Shown: positions 51,055-60,755, counted from the first letter of the stretch. The stretch: DNA of 64,000 nt from Blastocatellia bacterium (GCA_016789265.1 JAEUQK010000029.1:124001-188000); one strand, 5' to 3'. Notes: generated by a model not told the origin, from the sequence alone. Numbers and translations: made by a program.

Positions 51055-53568
51055 ACGCAGTGTTTGCAGCGGTTTTCGGAACAAGACGTCGAAACTTGCC
51101 GCAGCCCCAACGGACATTACCACCAACGTGGTCACAACCGTGCCAGCGATCGTGAGGGTCGGGTCAAATTCCCAGTCGATATTCATAATGTAACGGCTGA
51201 CGGCCCAGGAAAGCAGTACCGCAAACCCGGCACCGATCAGACCGGAGAGCAGACCAAGTATCCCGTATTCGGCCAACAATATCGATGCCAGGGTTTTCCG
51301 CCCAGCGCCTAGAGTCTTCAGTATCGCATTCTCATAGATCCGTTGTGATTTGGTCAGCGCGATCGAACCTATCAGGATCAGTATCCCGCTCAGCACGACA
51401 AAACTGCCTACGAACGATATAGCAAGTACAAAGTTGTTCACCAATCGCTGAACGGTAGATACGATATCCGCGACATCAAATATCTGCACGTTAGGATAAG
51501 CGGCCAGCACATCTCGCTGCAGCCGTTGTCGTTCGGTCGCTGATATTCGGCTCAGGACGGTCGCCGCATAACTCTGCGGGGCGGACTCGAGCACTCCGGG
51601 CCTGAAAACAAAGATGAATGCGGTACGTGTGTTTCGCAGATCGAGCTTTCGGATATTTGCAACCTGAGCAGTGATCTTACGTCCCGAAATGTCGAAAGTG
51701 ATCGAGTCGCCAACCGCGATCTTCAGGCGTTCCGCCATGTCCTCTTCGACGGAGACCTCTGGACTAGTGCTCGTGTCATCACTCCACCATTTCCCGTCGA
51801 TCACAGTCTCGTTCTCGTCAAGCCCCGAACGATATGTGACGGCGAACTCGCGTCCGATCTGTCCTTGCTGCTGCCTGACCTCTCGCTGCTGATAGTCCGG
51901 TGCCTGCCCATTTACAAATGCGATCCTCGCTCTAACGGTCGGCGTTGCCTCGGCCTTCTCACCGACGCGGCTTTCGATCAGTTCTATCACTTCGCCGATC
52001 TGGCTTCGTTGAATATCGACGAAGAAAAGGCTCGGAAGTCTCTGGTTACGCGTGAAGTCGAACTCGCGGACCAGATTTGACTGAAGCGCCTGCACAGTGA
52101 GTACCACAAAGGCGCCGAGTCCCACCGCCAGCAAAATTATCCGTGTTTGGTTTCCTGGCCGATAGAGTGAATTGATCGCTTGCGAGATAGAGAAAGTTCC
52201 GAGTGAACGAAGCTTTCGCAAGACGATCGTCAAAAGTGTCGCTGCCAAATAGAGAACAGCCGACGTGGCCGACAAGCCTCCAAGAAAGAACGCTCCAACT
52301 TGAAGCGATCCGGCTTGCCAGACGGAAAGCCCCAGCAAGCCAAAAAGGGAAAGCGATCCGATAAGCCATTTGGTGAAGTCTAACCGCAGGCTAACGTTGC
52401 TCTCGTCGCGCAGCAGGAGTCGTGGTTTTATGTTCCTTATCTGCAGCAAGGGAAGGGCCGAAAACAGCAGAGAGATCAGGACACCCAATACGATCCCTTG
52501 GGTGGCGGTCGAAAACCCGACCGTATAAGACATATTTTCCGGCAGATCGGCCGCGAAACGTGAACGGACGAAGATCAAGCCGAGCTGCGCGAGAATCACT
52601 CCAAATGCACTTCCTATCAGTCCGAGCACCAATATCTGAAGGAGGTAAACGGTTATGATCCGCGTTCCACTCGCACCGAGACATTTTAGGACCGCAACTG
52701 TTTTTCTCTTCTGTTCGACAAAGGCCCTCGCCACGTTCCAGACACCGACGCCGCCTAGTACAAGGATCAGCAATCCGGTCAGCGCAAGATAATTCTCAGT
52801 GCGCGTGAACTGCTCACCAAGATTCTCCTGTGTTTCACGATACGACTGAACCTGGATCGTAGTGCCTTTCAGTGCCTCGCGAAGTTGTCGAACGAGATCG
52901 GTCGGATTGTCTGAAGTGCGATAAAGTATTCGTCTCCTTACACGGCTGGCATTTCGCGTAATACCGGCATCGTCAAAGGCGCGTCTTTCAACAAAGACTC
53001 GGGCACCAAGTCGAAATCCGCTCGAACCTCCGGGCTCCTGATCAAACGTCGCCCTGATCTGAAACTCACCTTCGCCGATCTTGATTTTGTCGCCTATCTT
53101 TACCTTTAGATCCTCAAGAAGGATCCGTGCGACCACCGCACCGTTATTTTGCAGCAGATGGTGGTCAAACGCCTCGCCGCCATCGAGAGTAAATGAACCG
53201 ACAAGCGGGAACGGGGGTTCGACACCCTTAAGTTCCACAAAGCGTACGTTAGGGTTGTTCGAGTCCACGGGACGTGCCATCGCCGCGGTAGTGATCGCTT
53301 CGTTTCTCGCTTCCACGATCGATGATGTGGAGATGACGGATTCGATCTTCGAAATATCCGTCGGAGAGAAGTCGTTTGTGGAACCCAATTCGATATCTGC
53401 TGTCATCAGCGACCGAGCGTCGGTGCCGACCGCACGCGTGAGATTTTGGATCAGTGAACGCAATGCGACAACAGACCCGACACCGAGCGCGATGCAGAGA
53501 AAGAAAAACAAGAGCCGTCGCCAAGAAGAACGTATCTCTCGAATTGTGAGGCTAACTATGAATCTCAT
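51046..53568 (-). CDS. ABC transporter permease, YbbP/FtsX-MacB-like
   Basis: The 840-residue inner-membrane permease has an N-terminal helix (RLLFFFLCIALGVGSVVALRS), a large periplasmic domain, then FtsX-type segments: a helix bundle near residues 265-375 (for example VLGGVGVWNVARAFVEQKRK), a second periplasmic domain, and a C-terminal bundle with KSQRIYENAILKTLGAG and LGLLSGLIGAGFAVLL. This is the layout of YbbP. Its partner ATPase is next to it, and tesA-like genes are divergent from the pair, the same arrangement as tesA-ybbA-ybbP in E. coli. The family exports lipid-like or peptide substrates, but the substrate is not known. The start overlaps the ATPase stop (ATGA). Confidence 0.92.
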   Translation of the reverse strand: MRFIVSLTIREIRSSWRRLLFFFLCIALGVGSVVALRSLIQNLTRAVGTDARSLMTADIELGSTNDFSPTDISKIESVISTSSIVEARNEAITTAAMARPVDSNNPNVRFVELKGVEPPFPLVGSFTLDGGEAFDHHLLQNNGAVVARILLEDLKVKIGDKIKIGEGEFQIRATFDQEPGGSSGFRLGARVFVERRAFDDAGITRNASRVRRRILYRTSDNPTDLVRQLREALKGTTIQVQSYRETQENLGEQFTRTENYLALTGLLILVLGGVGVWNVARAFVEQKRKTVAVLKCLGASGTRIITVYLLQILVLGLIGSAFGVILAQLGLIFVRSRFAADLPENMSYTVGFSTATQGIVLGVLISLLFSALPLLQIRNIKPRLLLRDESNVSLRLDFTKWLIGSLSLFGLLGLSVWQAGSLQVGAFFLGGLSATSAVLYLAATLLTIVLRKLRSLGTFSISQAINSLYRPGNQTRIILLAVGLGAFVVLTVQALQSNLVREFDFTRNQRLPSLFFVDIQRSQIGEVIELIESRVGEKAEATPTVRARIAFVNGQAPDYQQREVRQQQGQIGREFAVTYRSGLDENETVIDGKWWSDDTSTSPEVSVEEDMAERLKIAVGDSITFDISGRKITAQVANIRKLDLRNTRTAFIFVFRPGVLESAPQSYAATVLSRISATERQRLQRDVLAAYPNVQIFDVADIVSTVQRLVNNFVLAISFVGSFVVLSGILILIGSIALTKSQRIYENAILKTLGAGRKTLASILLAEYGILGLLSGLIGAGFAVLLSWAVSRYIMNIDWEFDPTLTIAGTVVTTLVVMSVGAAASFDVLFRKPLQTLRSQ

Positions 53569-54239
53569 CCGTTCAGTTGGTCATCGATCACGACGCCATC
53601 ACGAAGCACCACTTGCCTTTGAGCTTTTCCCGCAAGTGCTGCATCGTGCGTAACGAGGACCAGAGTTACATTGCGGCGCTCGTGAAGATCCTCCATCAGT
53701 TCGAAAATGTGCTGGCCATTCTTCGAATCAAGATTTCCGGTGGGTTCATCCGCAAGCAGGATCGAAGGCTCGTTCGCAAATGCACGGGCGATAGCCACAC
53801 GCTGCTGTTCACCCCCGGAAAGTTCGTTCGGGTAATGGTGCCCACGCTCGGTTAGCCCTACATCACTAAGGAGTAGGTTTGCACGAGATCTTGCATCGCC
53901 GTGGCCGGCGATCTCCATGGGGATCAAAACATTCTCAAATGCGGTTAAACTCGGGATAAGGTGAAACGATTGAAAAATGAAGCCGATCTTTTTGCTTCGT
54001 ATCTTGGCCAATCCGTCCTCGTTCATCGACGTGATCTCCTCATCATCGATGAGTATGGATCCGGACGATGCCGAATCAAGTCCTGCTATAAGGCCAAGCA
54101 GGGTCGATTTCCCGCTGCCTGACGCACCAGTCAGTGCAACGAACTGGCCATCGGGGATCTCGATAGAAACGTTCGACAGAATGGTAAGGTCCTCATCGCC
54201 GGACCGAACCGTCTTTGTGATATTACTAAGCTGTATCAT
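53565..54239 (-). CDS. ABC transporter ATP-binding protein, YbbA/LolD-like
   Basis: The 224-residue ATPase has Walker A in [14 protein letters not shown] (near residue 40), the Q loop in [13 protein letters not shown], the signature [15 protein letters not shown], Walker B in [13 protein letters not shown], and the H loop in LVLVTHD. It belongs to the MacB/LolD/YbbA branch. Start chosen at 54239 ([11 protein letters not shown]); a start further upstream would add a Cys-rich leader. The stop overlaps the permease start by four bases. Confidence 0.95.
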   Translation of the reverse strand: MIQLSNITKTVRSGDEDLTILSNVSIEIPDGQFVALTGASGSGKSTLLGLIAGLDSASSGSILIDDEEITSMNEDGLAKIRSKKIGFIFQSFHLIPSLTAFENVLIPMEIAGHGDARSRANLLLSDVGLTERGHHYPNELSGGEQQRVAIARAFANEPSILLADEPTGNLDSKNGQHIFELMEDLHERRNVTLVLVTHDAALAGKAQRQVVLRDGVVIDDQLNG

Positions 54240-54353
54240 AGAGATAACGGGTAGCCTGCCTGTGCACAATCGTACCTTGCCAAAAAAATCGTAACAAGTT
54301 CCAATAGTCCCTGTGTCAATTAACGCAGAACGGAACCTGTCCGTTCACGGAAG

Positions 54354-55073
54354 ATGATGTCATATATCCGTATTCGAGATAGTTTCTGGTTGGGTTTCAT
54401 TATCACGATGTCGATAGTGGCTGCTGGCTGCGGAGGAAATGAAAGCACTATCGGCAGTGACCCAAAAACTCCGGCGTCAAAACCGCCTCCGATATCAGAC
54501 AAGCCAAAGATCATCGCATACGGCGATAGCTTGACCTCAGGTTTCGGGCTCGATTCTTGGGAAAAAAGCTATCCGGCGTTGTTGCAAAAGCGTCTTGACG
54601 CGGCGGGCTTCGATTTTCAAGTCTTGAACTATGGGTTTCCTGGCGATACTTCAGAGCGCGGACTTGCTCGGCTTTATTTGGCGACCGGGATCGTGAACGA
54701 CAAGATCTTTGTCATCGAACTCGGTGCGAACGATATTATGAAAGGCGTGCCCGCTGATGAGATCAGGCGAAACCTTTCGGAGATGATCAAAAGGCTTAAG
54801 GACAAAGGGATCGAGGTCATTTTATGCGGATTCAAAGCGCCTGAAACGGCGGGGACGGACTACCAAGTACAGATCGATTCAATGTACCGTGACCTGGCAT
54901 CGACATTCGAATTGACGTTCATTCCTGATTTTATGGAGGGAGTTTCAGGCAACGCTGATCTGATGCAGCCAGACGGAATTCATCCAAACGAATCAGGGGT
55001 TCGCATCATCGAAGAAAGAGTATCTGCGGCATTGGTCCCATTATTGGAGAAGTATGTACCTAAGAAGAATTAG
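54354..55073 (+). CDS. GDSL-type lipoprotein esterase, TesA-like (copy 1)
   Basis: A SGNH hydrolase of 239 residues with a lipoprotein signal (SIVAAGC). The catalytic block I is in IIAYGDSLTSGFG (near residue 55), block II Gly is in NYGFPGDTSERG, block III Asn in ELGANDIMKG, and block V is in DGIHPNESG, with Asp and His. It would cleave acyl esters or thioesters in the periplasm. It is divergent from the ybbAP-like genes, as tesA is in E. coli. Its paralogue follows directly with an overlap of 20 bases. Confidence 0.92.
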   Translation: MMSYIRIRDSFWLGFIITMSIVAAGCGGNESTIGSDPKTPASKPPPISDKPKIIAYGDSLTSGFGLDSWEKSYPALLQKRLDAAGFDFQVLNYGFPGDTSERGLARLYLATGIVNDKIFVIELGANDIMKGVPADEIRRNLSEMIKRLKDKGIEVILCGFKAPETAGTDYQVQIDSMYRDLASTFELTFIPDFMEGVSGNADLMQPDGIHPNESGVRIIEERVSAALVPLLEKYVPKKN

Positions 55074-55746
55074 TTTCTGCTGCCTTTTGCTCATTTTCGT
55101 TCTGGCGTACTCGATGGCTGGATGTTCTGCCTATCGGCCGGCTACGGGAAGCGCGAATCCAAAGCCCATGGTCACGCCGAATATTACTTCGACGAGCCCA
55201 AAGATCGTAGCACTCGGAGATAGCCTCACGGCCGGCTTTGGCTTGGCAGAACCAGAATCTTACCCGTATCTGCTGCAGCAGCGACTGAAGTCTGACGGTT
55301 ACGATTACGAAGTTGTGAATGCGGGTGTCTCTGGGGACACTAGTCTTGGTGGATTGGAACGCGCTGATTGGGTGCTTGGTCAAGACAATGTCGAAGTGTT
55401 GATACTCGAGCTTGGTGCGAACGATCTTCTTCGCGGTATGCCTGTGTCCAGGATGAAGGAGAACCTTGCGAAGATCATCCAAAAGGCAAAGGCAAAAAAA
55501 GTGAAAGTGCTCTTATGCGGCATGCTTGCCCCTCCGACAATGGGAAGCGATTATCAGCGTGATTACACGAACGCCTTTCCCGATCTGGCGGACGAGTACA
55601 AAGTCGAGTTTCTGCCGTTCCTTTTGGACGGAATCGCGATGAAGAAAGAATTGAATCAAGCAGACGGCATTCATCCCAACGCCGACGGGACGAAGATAAT
55701 GACCGAGAACATATTCAATGCACTCAAGCCGTTATTGAAAAAGTGA
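55054..55746 (+). CDS. GDSL-type lipoprotein esterase, TesA-like (copy 2)
   Basis: The second SGNH hydrolase, 230 residues, also has a lipobox (YSMAGC). All catalytic blocks are kept: IVALGDSLTAGFG, NAGVSGDTSLGG, ELGANDLLRG, and DGIHPNADG. It is like copy 1 across the whole length, so the two arose by tandem duplication. The start lies inside the 3' end of copy 1 (20-base overlap in another frame), which implies coupled translation. It is followed by a secreted-protein gene 11 bases later. Confidence 0.92.
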   Translation: MYLRRISFCCLLLIFVLAYSMAGCSAYRPATGSANPKPMVTPNITSTSPKIVALGDSLTAGFGLAEPESYPYLLQQRLKSDGYDYEVVNAGVSGDTSLGGLERADWVLGQDNVEVLILELGANDLLRGMPVSRMKENLAKIIQKAKAKKVKVLLCGMLAPPTMGSDYQRDYTNAFPDLADEYKVEFLPFLLDGIAMKKELNQADGIHPNADGTKIMTENIFNALKPLLKK

Positions 55747-55757
55747 AGACCTGAACA

Positions 55758-56456
55758 ATGAACCTAACTAAAACGATTTTTATTAATGTAATATTTGCGA
55801 TTCTTCTGTTGTACCCGACGGTCTTTGCCCAAGAACCGGCTGCGGTGTTGAACGAACGACGTTCCGATGCTGCGACCGGATACAAAGATCCGGGGATGAG
55901 GTCGGAGATCAGATTTGATGATTCGTCCGAAAATGCAGGTCAACAATCGTCGACAGCCGCCTATACCCGCCCAAGTTCCAAAATACGTTTTAAGAGATAC
56001 GTGAACAGCATGGTTGGACCCTTTACGTTGGCTCGTCAGGTTGCAGCGGCCGGTATCTCCACATGGAGAAATTCGCCCGAAGAATGGGGTACGCAATGGA
56101 AGGGCTTTGGCAAGCGTTTCGCATCTGATCTTGGGAAGAATTTCATAAAGCAGACGATCACTTACGGTCTGGACGAGTCGCTTAAACTTGACAGTCATTA
56201 CTACCGGAGCAATAAGAAGGACGCCGGTTCAAAGATCAAGAACGCTTTGCTATCGCCACTTACAGCGCGTAACACATCTGGCAAAAGGGTAGTCGGCGTT
56301 CCTCGCCTGGTTGGTACTTATAGCGCCAGTATCATTGCGGCAGAGACGTGGTATCCTGACCGGTTCAATTGGAAAGACGGAGTGAAGAACGGTTCTATCT
56401 CACTGGGCATAAATGCGATGTTCAATCTCGTTAAGGAATTTGTTTGGAAAAAGTAA
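55758..56456 (+). CDS. Exported protein of unknown function
   Basis: The 232-residue product has a signal peptide (NVIFAILLLYPTVFA, cleavage near AQ). The mature part begins with a disordered, Ser/Asn-rich segment. A folded part follows, with KIRFKRYVNSMVGPFTLARQ, WRNSPEEWGTQWKGFGKRFA, LKLDSHYYRSNKKD, GTYSASIIAAETWYPDRFNW, and a C-terminal NAMFNLVKEF. It looks like a conserved domain with a membrane-associated helix, but I do not recognise it. It is 11 bases after the second tesA-like gene and 16 bases before thrC. Confidence 0.8.
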   Translation: MNLTKTIFINVIFAILLLYPTVFAQEPAAVLNERRSDAATGYKDPGMRSEIRFDDSSENAGQQSSTAAYTRPSSKIRFKRYVNSMVGPFTLARQVAAAGISTWRNSPEEWGTQWKGFGKRFASDLGKNFIKQTITYGLDESLKLDSHYYRSNKKDAGSKIKNALLSPLTARNTSGKRVVGVPRLVGTYSASIIAAETWYPDRFNWKDGVKNGSISLGINAMFNLVKEFVWKK

Positions 56457-56472
56457 GAGTAGCTCTTGATCT

Positions 56473-57639
56473 ATGAATGTTACTCATCTTGAATGCGCTC
56501 TGTGCGGACTTCATCACGAAGCCCGGAAACTGCACAATCTCTGTGTCGAATGCGGAAAGCCGCTCCTTGTCCGATATGATCTTCGGGCAGCCGGCAGGAC
56601 GCTTACACCTACGAGCCTTAAGGAAAGAGAATCGAGCCTTTGGCGTTACCGGGAATTGCTGCCGGTCGATAATTGGAACAATGTCGTTTCTTTTGGGGAA
56701 GGATGGACTCCGCTGTTAAATGCAAGCAAAACTTCGGAATCATTACCACTTCCGTTAGATCTCTTTATTAAGGACGAGGGCCAGAATCCAACGCAGTCTT
56801 TCAAGGCTCGCGGGATGGCGGCTGCGATCTCCATGGCAAAGGAATTCGGCGTCAAAAAGGTCGCAGTTCCCTCTGCCGGGAACGCTGCCGGAGCGATGGC
56901 CGCCTACGCAGCACGCGCGGGAATGGAAGCAAATATCTTCATGCCGTCCGATACTCCAAGGGCGAACATCGTTGAATGCGAACAAACCGGAGCAAAAGTT
57001 ACGCTCGTTGATGGCTTGATAACTGATTGCGGAAAGATCATCGCCGAACGGAAAGAGGCAGAGGGCTGGTTCGATGTTTCGACGCTGAAGGAGCCTTATC
57101 GCGTTGAAGGGAAGAAGACCATGGGCTATGAACTCGCCGAACAGCTCAACTGGGAACTGCCCGACGTGATCCTTTATCCGACAGGCGGCGGTACGGGTCT
57201 GATCGGAATGTGGAAGGCTTTTGATGAGATGGAACAGTTGGGCTGGATCGCGTCGAAGCGGCCGAAGATGGTGTCTGTACAATCTTCGACCTGCGCTCCT
57301 ATCGTCCGTGCTTTCGAGAAAGGAGAACGATTCGCTGATGAATTCGAAAATGCGGCAACGGTTGCTTCCGGGCTTCGCGTTCCTAAAGCGATCGGCGATT
57401 TCCTGATCCTCGATGCTATCCGGGCCTCGGGCGGAACCGCAGTCGCCGTTACTGATTCCGAACTTGTCGCTGCCGTTAAGGAGATCGGAGCCGCCGAAGG
57501 CATCTTTACCGCCCCTGAAGGTGCTGCTTGCCTTCCTGCGCTACGAAAACTGATCGCCAACGGTTTCATCATCGGCGGCGAAAAGGTAGTGATCTTCAAC
57601 ACCGGTTCGGGTGTCAAATACCTTGAAGCATTTGACTAG
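56473..57639 (+). CDS. thrC: Threonine synthase
   Basis: A PLP-dependent threonine synthase of 388 residues that turns O-phosphohomoserine into threonine. It has an N-terminal zinc ribbon ([20 protein letters not shown]), as in class II threonine synthases. The PLP lysine is in [17 protein letters not shown] (near residue 110), [18 protein letters not shown] follows, and the phosphate loop is in [13 protein letters not shown]. The C-terminal [14 protein letters not shown] is intact. The last four bases overlap the convergent PNPOx-like gene. Confidence 0.95.
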   Translation: MNVTHLECALCGLHHEARKLHNLCVECGKPLLVRYDLRAAGRTLTPTSLKERESSLWRYRELLPVDNWNNVVSFGEGWTPLLNASKTSESLPLPLDLFIKDEGQNPTQSFKARGMAAAISMAKEFGVKKVAVPSAGNAAGAMAAYAARAGMEANIFMPSDTPRANIVECEQTGAKVTLVDGLITDCGKIIAERKEAEGWFDVSTLKEPYRVEGKKTMGYELAEQLNWELPDVILYPTGGGTGLIGMWKAFDEMEQLGWIASKRPKMVSVQSSTCAPIVRAFEKGERFADEFENAATVASGLRVPKAIGDFLILDAIRASGGTAVAVTDSELVAAVKEIGAAEGIFTAPEGAACLPALRKLIANGFIIGGEKVVIFNTGSGVKYLEAFD

Positions 57640-58265
57640 GATGCCATTGCTTTCAGTTTCTGTTTCAAAAGGTGATTCTCAGCTTCTAATCGGGCGATGC
57701 TTTCGTAGATCGATGCCGACATTTCGTTGATCTCATCGAGCGTGAATCTTGGCGTGATGTGCTGCGGGCAATTCCAATCGAAAGCCTTTACATGTAATAT
57801 CATCGCGCGTTCCATCTTAGCTTTGTATCCGGGCATTCTAAGTGTTTCGATCATGTCCGGTGCAGAGTCAGCATCGATCACTTCAACCGTTGCAAATATC
57901 TTCAGCCTTCGTTGATTGGCATAGTCCATAAGAAAAAGCGAGGCTCGATCGTTTCCCGACAAATTGCCGACGGAAACATACTGAAGATTGCCGCGAAAAT
58001 CGGCATAGCCCAATGTCATATCATCAATGACCTTTAGAAACCCGTTGGGGCCGCCCCGAAACTGAATGTATGGCTGCCCTTCTTCGTTTACCGTAGCCAA
58101 ATAAAAGCCGTCGCGGCCAGTTATAAAATCCTTTTCGAAGTCAGTAAGACCATGAAATTCTGATTCGCCGACTTCGAAACGAGCATAGTGTTTTCGCGTT
58201 CCGTAATGATCCTGCATTGCTTTAACTTTCGCGGTGAAAGCAAGATCATAAAACTTGTGAGCCAT
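57636..58265 (-). CDS. Pyridoxamine 5'-phosphate oxidase-family flavin-binding protein
   Basis: The 209-residue protein has the split-barrel fold of PNPOx-like proteins. Visible stretches are DFEKDFITGRDGFYLATVNE, GQPYIQFRGGPNGFLKVID, the FMN-binding GNLQYVSVGNLSGNDRASLF, and the ending CPQHITPRFTLDEI with a Leu-zipper-like tail. A bound flavin is likely. The substrate is unknown. GGAGG lies before the ATG at 58265. It ends at the thrC 3' end (4-base overlap). Confidence 0.88.
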   Translation of the reverse strand: MAHKFYDLAFTAKVKAMQDHYGTRKHYARFEVGESEFHGLTDFEKDFITGRDGFYLATVNEEGQPYIQFRGGPNGFLKVIDDMTLGYADFRGNLQYVSVGNLSGNDRASLFLMDYANQRRLKIFATVEVIDADSAPDMIETLRMPGYKAKMERAMILHVKAFDWNCPQHITPRFTLDEINEMSASIYESIARLEAENHLLKQKLKAMAS

Positions 58266-58327
58266 TCCTTCCTCCTTTCGAACCGGTCCGGGGAACGTAA
58301 GACCCGAACCGGCGATTTGCCTACAAA

Positions 58328-58882
58328 TCAGATCGCGGCCGATCTGCTCAAGGGAACCGAAACGACAGGGAAGTCGATCTCGGTTTCTGCTAAATTGTTG
58401 AAGTAGTTGGTAAGCACGTTAAGTGCTACATGACTGACGATCTCTGTGATCTCACCATCCGTGTAACCCGCACTACGGATCTCCGCAAGTTCATCGTCGC
58501 TGACACTTCCACGTTTTTCCAAAATCGCTTTGGCGAATGTAAGTGCCGCTGTCTTCTTATTGTCGCTTCCAACTCCGCGTCTTGCCGCGATCGTCTCGTC
58601 GTCGCTCATTCCCGCCGCCTTGCCGAGTGCTGTATGTGCCGATGCGCAATAGCCGCATCCATTTTGCTCGGCGGTGATCAGGGCTATCTCTTCACGCAAT
58701 TTTGCGTTCAGTGTTTTGCCCAAAGTAGCGTTAAAGCCAAGATAGGCTTCCAGTGCAGCCGGGGAGTTGGCAAAGGTCTTCATTAGATTAGGGGCAAAAC
58801 CGAGCTTTGCCTTTACGCCGTCGAGCAGGTCCTTAGTCTTTCCGGTGGCTGTTTCGTGTTCTACTGCAGATATTCTTGTCAT
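58328..58882 (-). CDS. AhpD/carboxymuconolactone decarboxylase-like protein
   Basis: A 184-residue member of the CMD/AhpD family, which acts in peroxide defence or on lactones. The active CxxC is in EQNGCGYCASAHTALGKAAG (near residue 80), with the following His. The rest is helical, with MKTFANSPAALEAYLGF and ALTFAKAILEKRGSVSD. Start chosen at 58882, with AAAGGAGA upstream; a start at 58909 would add nine residues. It lies 23 bases after the alpha/beta hydrolase gene on the same strand, so both may be controlled by the divergent CGNR regulator. Confidence 0.92.
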   Translation of the reverse strand: MTRISAVEHETATGKTKDLLDGVKAKLGFAPNLMKTFANSPAALEAYLGFNATLGKTLNAKLREEIALITAEQNGCGYCASAHTALGKAAGMSDDETIAARRGVGSDNKKTAALTFAKAILEKRGSVSDDELAEIRSAGYTDGEITEIVSHVALNVLTNYFNNLAETEIDFPVVSVPLSRSAAI

Positions 58883-58905
58883 TATGGTCTCCTTTGTTAG
58901 GTTGG

Positions 58906-59904
58906 TCATTTCTTTGGCGTCGATCTTGAAAGAAAACGGTCGATCAGAATTCCGATCTCAGCCCCATATTCTTCGAGCGCGAAGTGGCCGCCGTCGAAAT
59001 AATTGACCTCGATGTTCTTTAGGTCCTTTTTGTATCCATCTTCCACGCCTTCTACGCGGAAGAACGGATCGTTTCTACCCCATACGACCAGCGTTGGAGG
59101 CTGATATTTCCGAAAATACTCATGCCACTGCGGATATGCCTTAACGTTTGACGAATAATCTGCAAAAAGCGCGATCTGTATCTCGGCGTTTCCTTTTCGA
59201 TCGAGCAATGCCTGGTCGTGCGTCCAAGTGTCCGGCGAGATCCTGCTGGGGTCCTTTGCCCCGTGAAGATACTGAAACTTCGTAGTTTCGACGTTCAGAA
59301 ATCCCTTCAACTGTTCTGTAAGTTTCGGGTCCCGCGTCTCGCCGTAGGTTTTGAGAAAAGCTGCGGCATCGGACAGACCGGTTTCGTATGCGTTTCCGTT
59401 TTGAATGATGATCGACTCGATGCGTTCGGGGTGCTTTACAGCAAGCCTAAACCCGATCGGCGATCCGTAATCCTGAACATAAATGCTGTATTTGGAAATG
59501 CCAACCGACTGAGTGAACTTGTCGATCACGTTTGTTAGGTTCTCAAATGTGTACTCGAATTCATCCGCCCTAGGCATTGAACTCTGTCCAAATCCCGGAT
59601 AGTCAGGCGCGATAACATGAAAGTTTGCGGAAAGCCGCGGGATCAGGTCGCGAAACATGAACGACGATGTCGGGAACCCGTGAAGAAGCAGCACGGTCGG
59701 CCGCCTCGGATCGCCGGCTTCGCGATAAAAGATGTCGAGGCCATCTATCCTTGCGGTTCTGTAGGACGCTGCATTTGAAGCTAAGACACCGGACTTTGCT
59801 CCAGTCTGGTTGCCTTGGCCAAAAATGCCAGTGGCAAATAAGGCGATGAGCCCTGCCGCGGCAAGCGATAAACTCTTTATTTTGATTCTGTAAATTTCTC
59901 CCAT
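58906..59904 (-). CDS. Exported alpha/beta hydrolase (haloalkane dehalogenase/epoxide hydrolase-like)
   Basis: The 332-residue product has a signal peptide (SLAAAGLIALFATGIFG, cleavage near QG). The alpha/beta hydrolase core carries VLLLHGFPTSSFMF with the oxyanion His-Gly, the nucleophile in IYVQDYGSPIGFR (Asp, near residue 140, as in haloalkane dehalogenases and epoxide hydrolases), a second acid in VVWGRNDPFF, and a catalytic His in DGGHFALEEYG. The substrate is unknown. Start chosen at 59904 with GGGAG upstream. It is divergent from the CGNR regulator across a palindromic promoter. Confidence 0.9.
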   Translation of the reverse strand: MGEIYRIKIKSLSLAAAGLIALFATGIFGQGNQTGAKSGVLASNAASYRTARIDGLDIFYREAGDPRRPTVLLLHGFPTSSFMFRDLIPRLSANFHVIAPDYPGFGQSSMPRADEFEYTFENLTNVIDKFTQSVGISKYSIYVQDYGSPIGFRLAVKHPERIESIIIQNGNAYETGLSDAAAFLKTYGETRDPKLTEQLKGFLNVETTKFQYLHGAKDPSRISPDTWTHDQALLDRKGNAEIQIALFADYSSNVKAYPQWHEYFRKYQPPTLVVWGRNDPFFRVEGVEDGYKKDLKNIEVNYFDGGHFALEEYGAEIGILIDRFLSRSTPKK

Positions 59905-59964
59905 AAGTATTACTCCCTGTATAAGTCTAACCGTTGAAACGGTGAGTTGCAGGTTATCAATATC

Positions 59965-60001
59965 ATTATAACTTGTCAAGGCATGCATTGACGGTTATAA
60001 T
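59965..60001. promoter_or_regulatory. Palindromic divergent promoter/operator
   Basis: A 37-base near-palindrome runs from ATTATAAC to GTTATAAT, with a GCATGC centre and imperfect inner arms (TGTCAA and TTGAC). On the plus strand, TTGTCA (59973-59978) and TATAAT (59996-60001) are 17 bases apart, an almost ideal sigma-70 promoter for the CGNR gene, whose start is 27 bases downstream. On the minus strand, TATAAT (59970-59965) points at the hydrolase gene, but its -35 is weak. A dimeric repressor bound at the centre could switch both genes. Confidence 0.75.
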
Positions 60002-60027
60002 CTTTTCTGTCGGTTGAGAGTTTCAAT

Positions 60028-60648
60028 ATGACGGAAGCAACAAAGTTCTATTTTGTCGGCAACAAGCTCGGAATTGATTTTGCAAACACCAAGATCGCGG
60101 TCAACGGCAAGCAGATAGAACTGCTTGAACAGTTTTCGGACCTTGCTGCATGGGCATTGTCGGCCGGGCTCATTTCGGCTGAAGAAGCGGATGAGTCACT
60201 TGGGAATTGGAAAGAAAGTGGCCAGTCAATTCTCGGTCACGCTCTAAATTTTCGGGCGGTTATCCATGAGATGATCGTCGGCCTCGCTTCAGGAGCGTCG
60301 GTGGATGACGAAGCACTCGATTCCATAAACGATCAGCTAAAACTCAATAATGGGAATACGGAGATCGTCAGATCGGAAACTGGATTCGAGAAGGTACATC
60401 GGGCGGATTATCGAGATCCGGAGCAAATATTGACGGCTGTAGCTGAATCTGTGGCCGATCTCCTCGCTTATGGAGACCTAAGCTTGATCAGAAAGTGCGA
60501 AAATCCTGAATGTGTCCTCTATTTCTACGACACGACAAAGAACCACAAGAGGCGCTGGTGTTCGATGGCCGCCTGCGGTAACCGGGCGAAGGCGAGAGCA
60601 TTTTATCAGCGATCAAAACAAACTAAAGACGTCGCCGGTCAAGTTTGA
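60028..60648 (+). CDS. CGNR zinc-finger regulator (ABATE domain)
   Basis: The 206-residue protein begins with an ABATE-type ligand-binding domain (FVGNKLGIDFANTKIAVNGK, then LNFRAVIHEMIVGLA), and ends with a CGNR zinc finger: KCENPECVLYFYDTTKNHKR, then RRWCSMAACGNRAKARAFYQ, with all four Cys. Family members are transcription factors. It probably regulates the divergent alpha/beta hydrolase and AhpD-like genes and itself, through the palindrome at 59965-60001. The ligand is unknown. Confidence 0.9.
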   Translation: MTEATKFYFVGNKLGIDFANTKIAVNGKQIELLEQFSDLAAWALSAGLISAEEADESLGNWKESGQSILGHALNFRAVIHEMIVGLASGASVDDEALDSINDQLKLNNGNTEIVRSETGFEKVHRADYRDPEQILTAVAESVADLLAYGDLSLIRKCENPECVLYFYDTTKNHKRRWCSMAACGNRAKARAFYQRSKQTKDVAGQV

Positions 60649-60755
60649 GATCAACTGTACCTCTCGAGATCCGGTACTTAAGTTATTGGTCTATTGCGCT
60701 TGGATTTGATAAAATCGCGTTCGAATCAGTATGTGTCCACGCAGCCGAAAACAAT

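Noticed and set aside
56457-56472. Leader attenuator or riboswitch for thrC
   Set aside because: Only 16 bases separate thrC from the preceding gene; no room for such an element.
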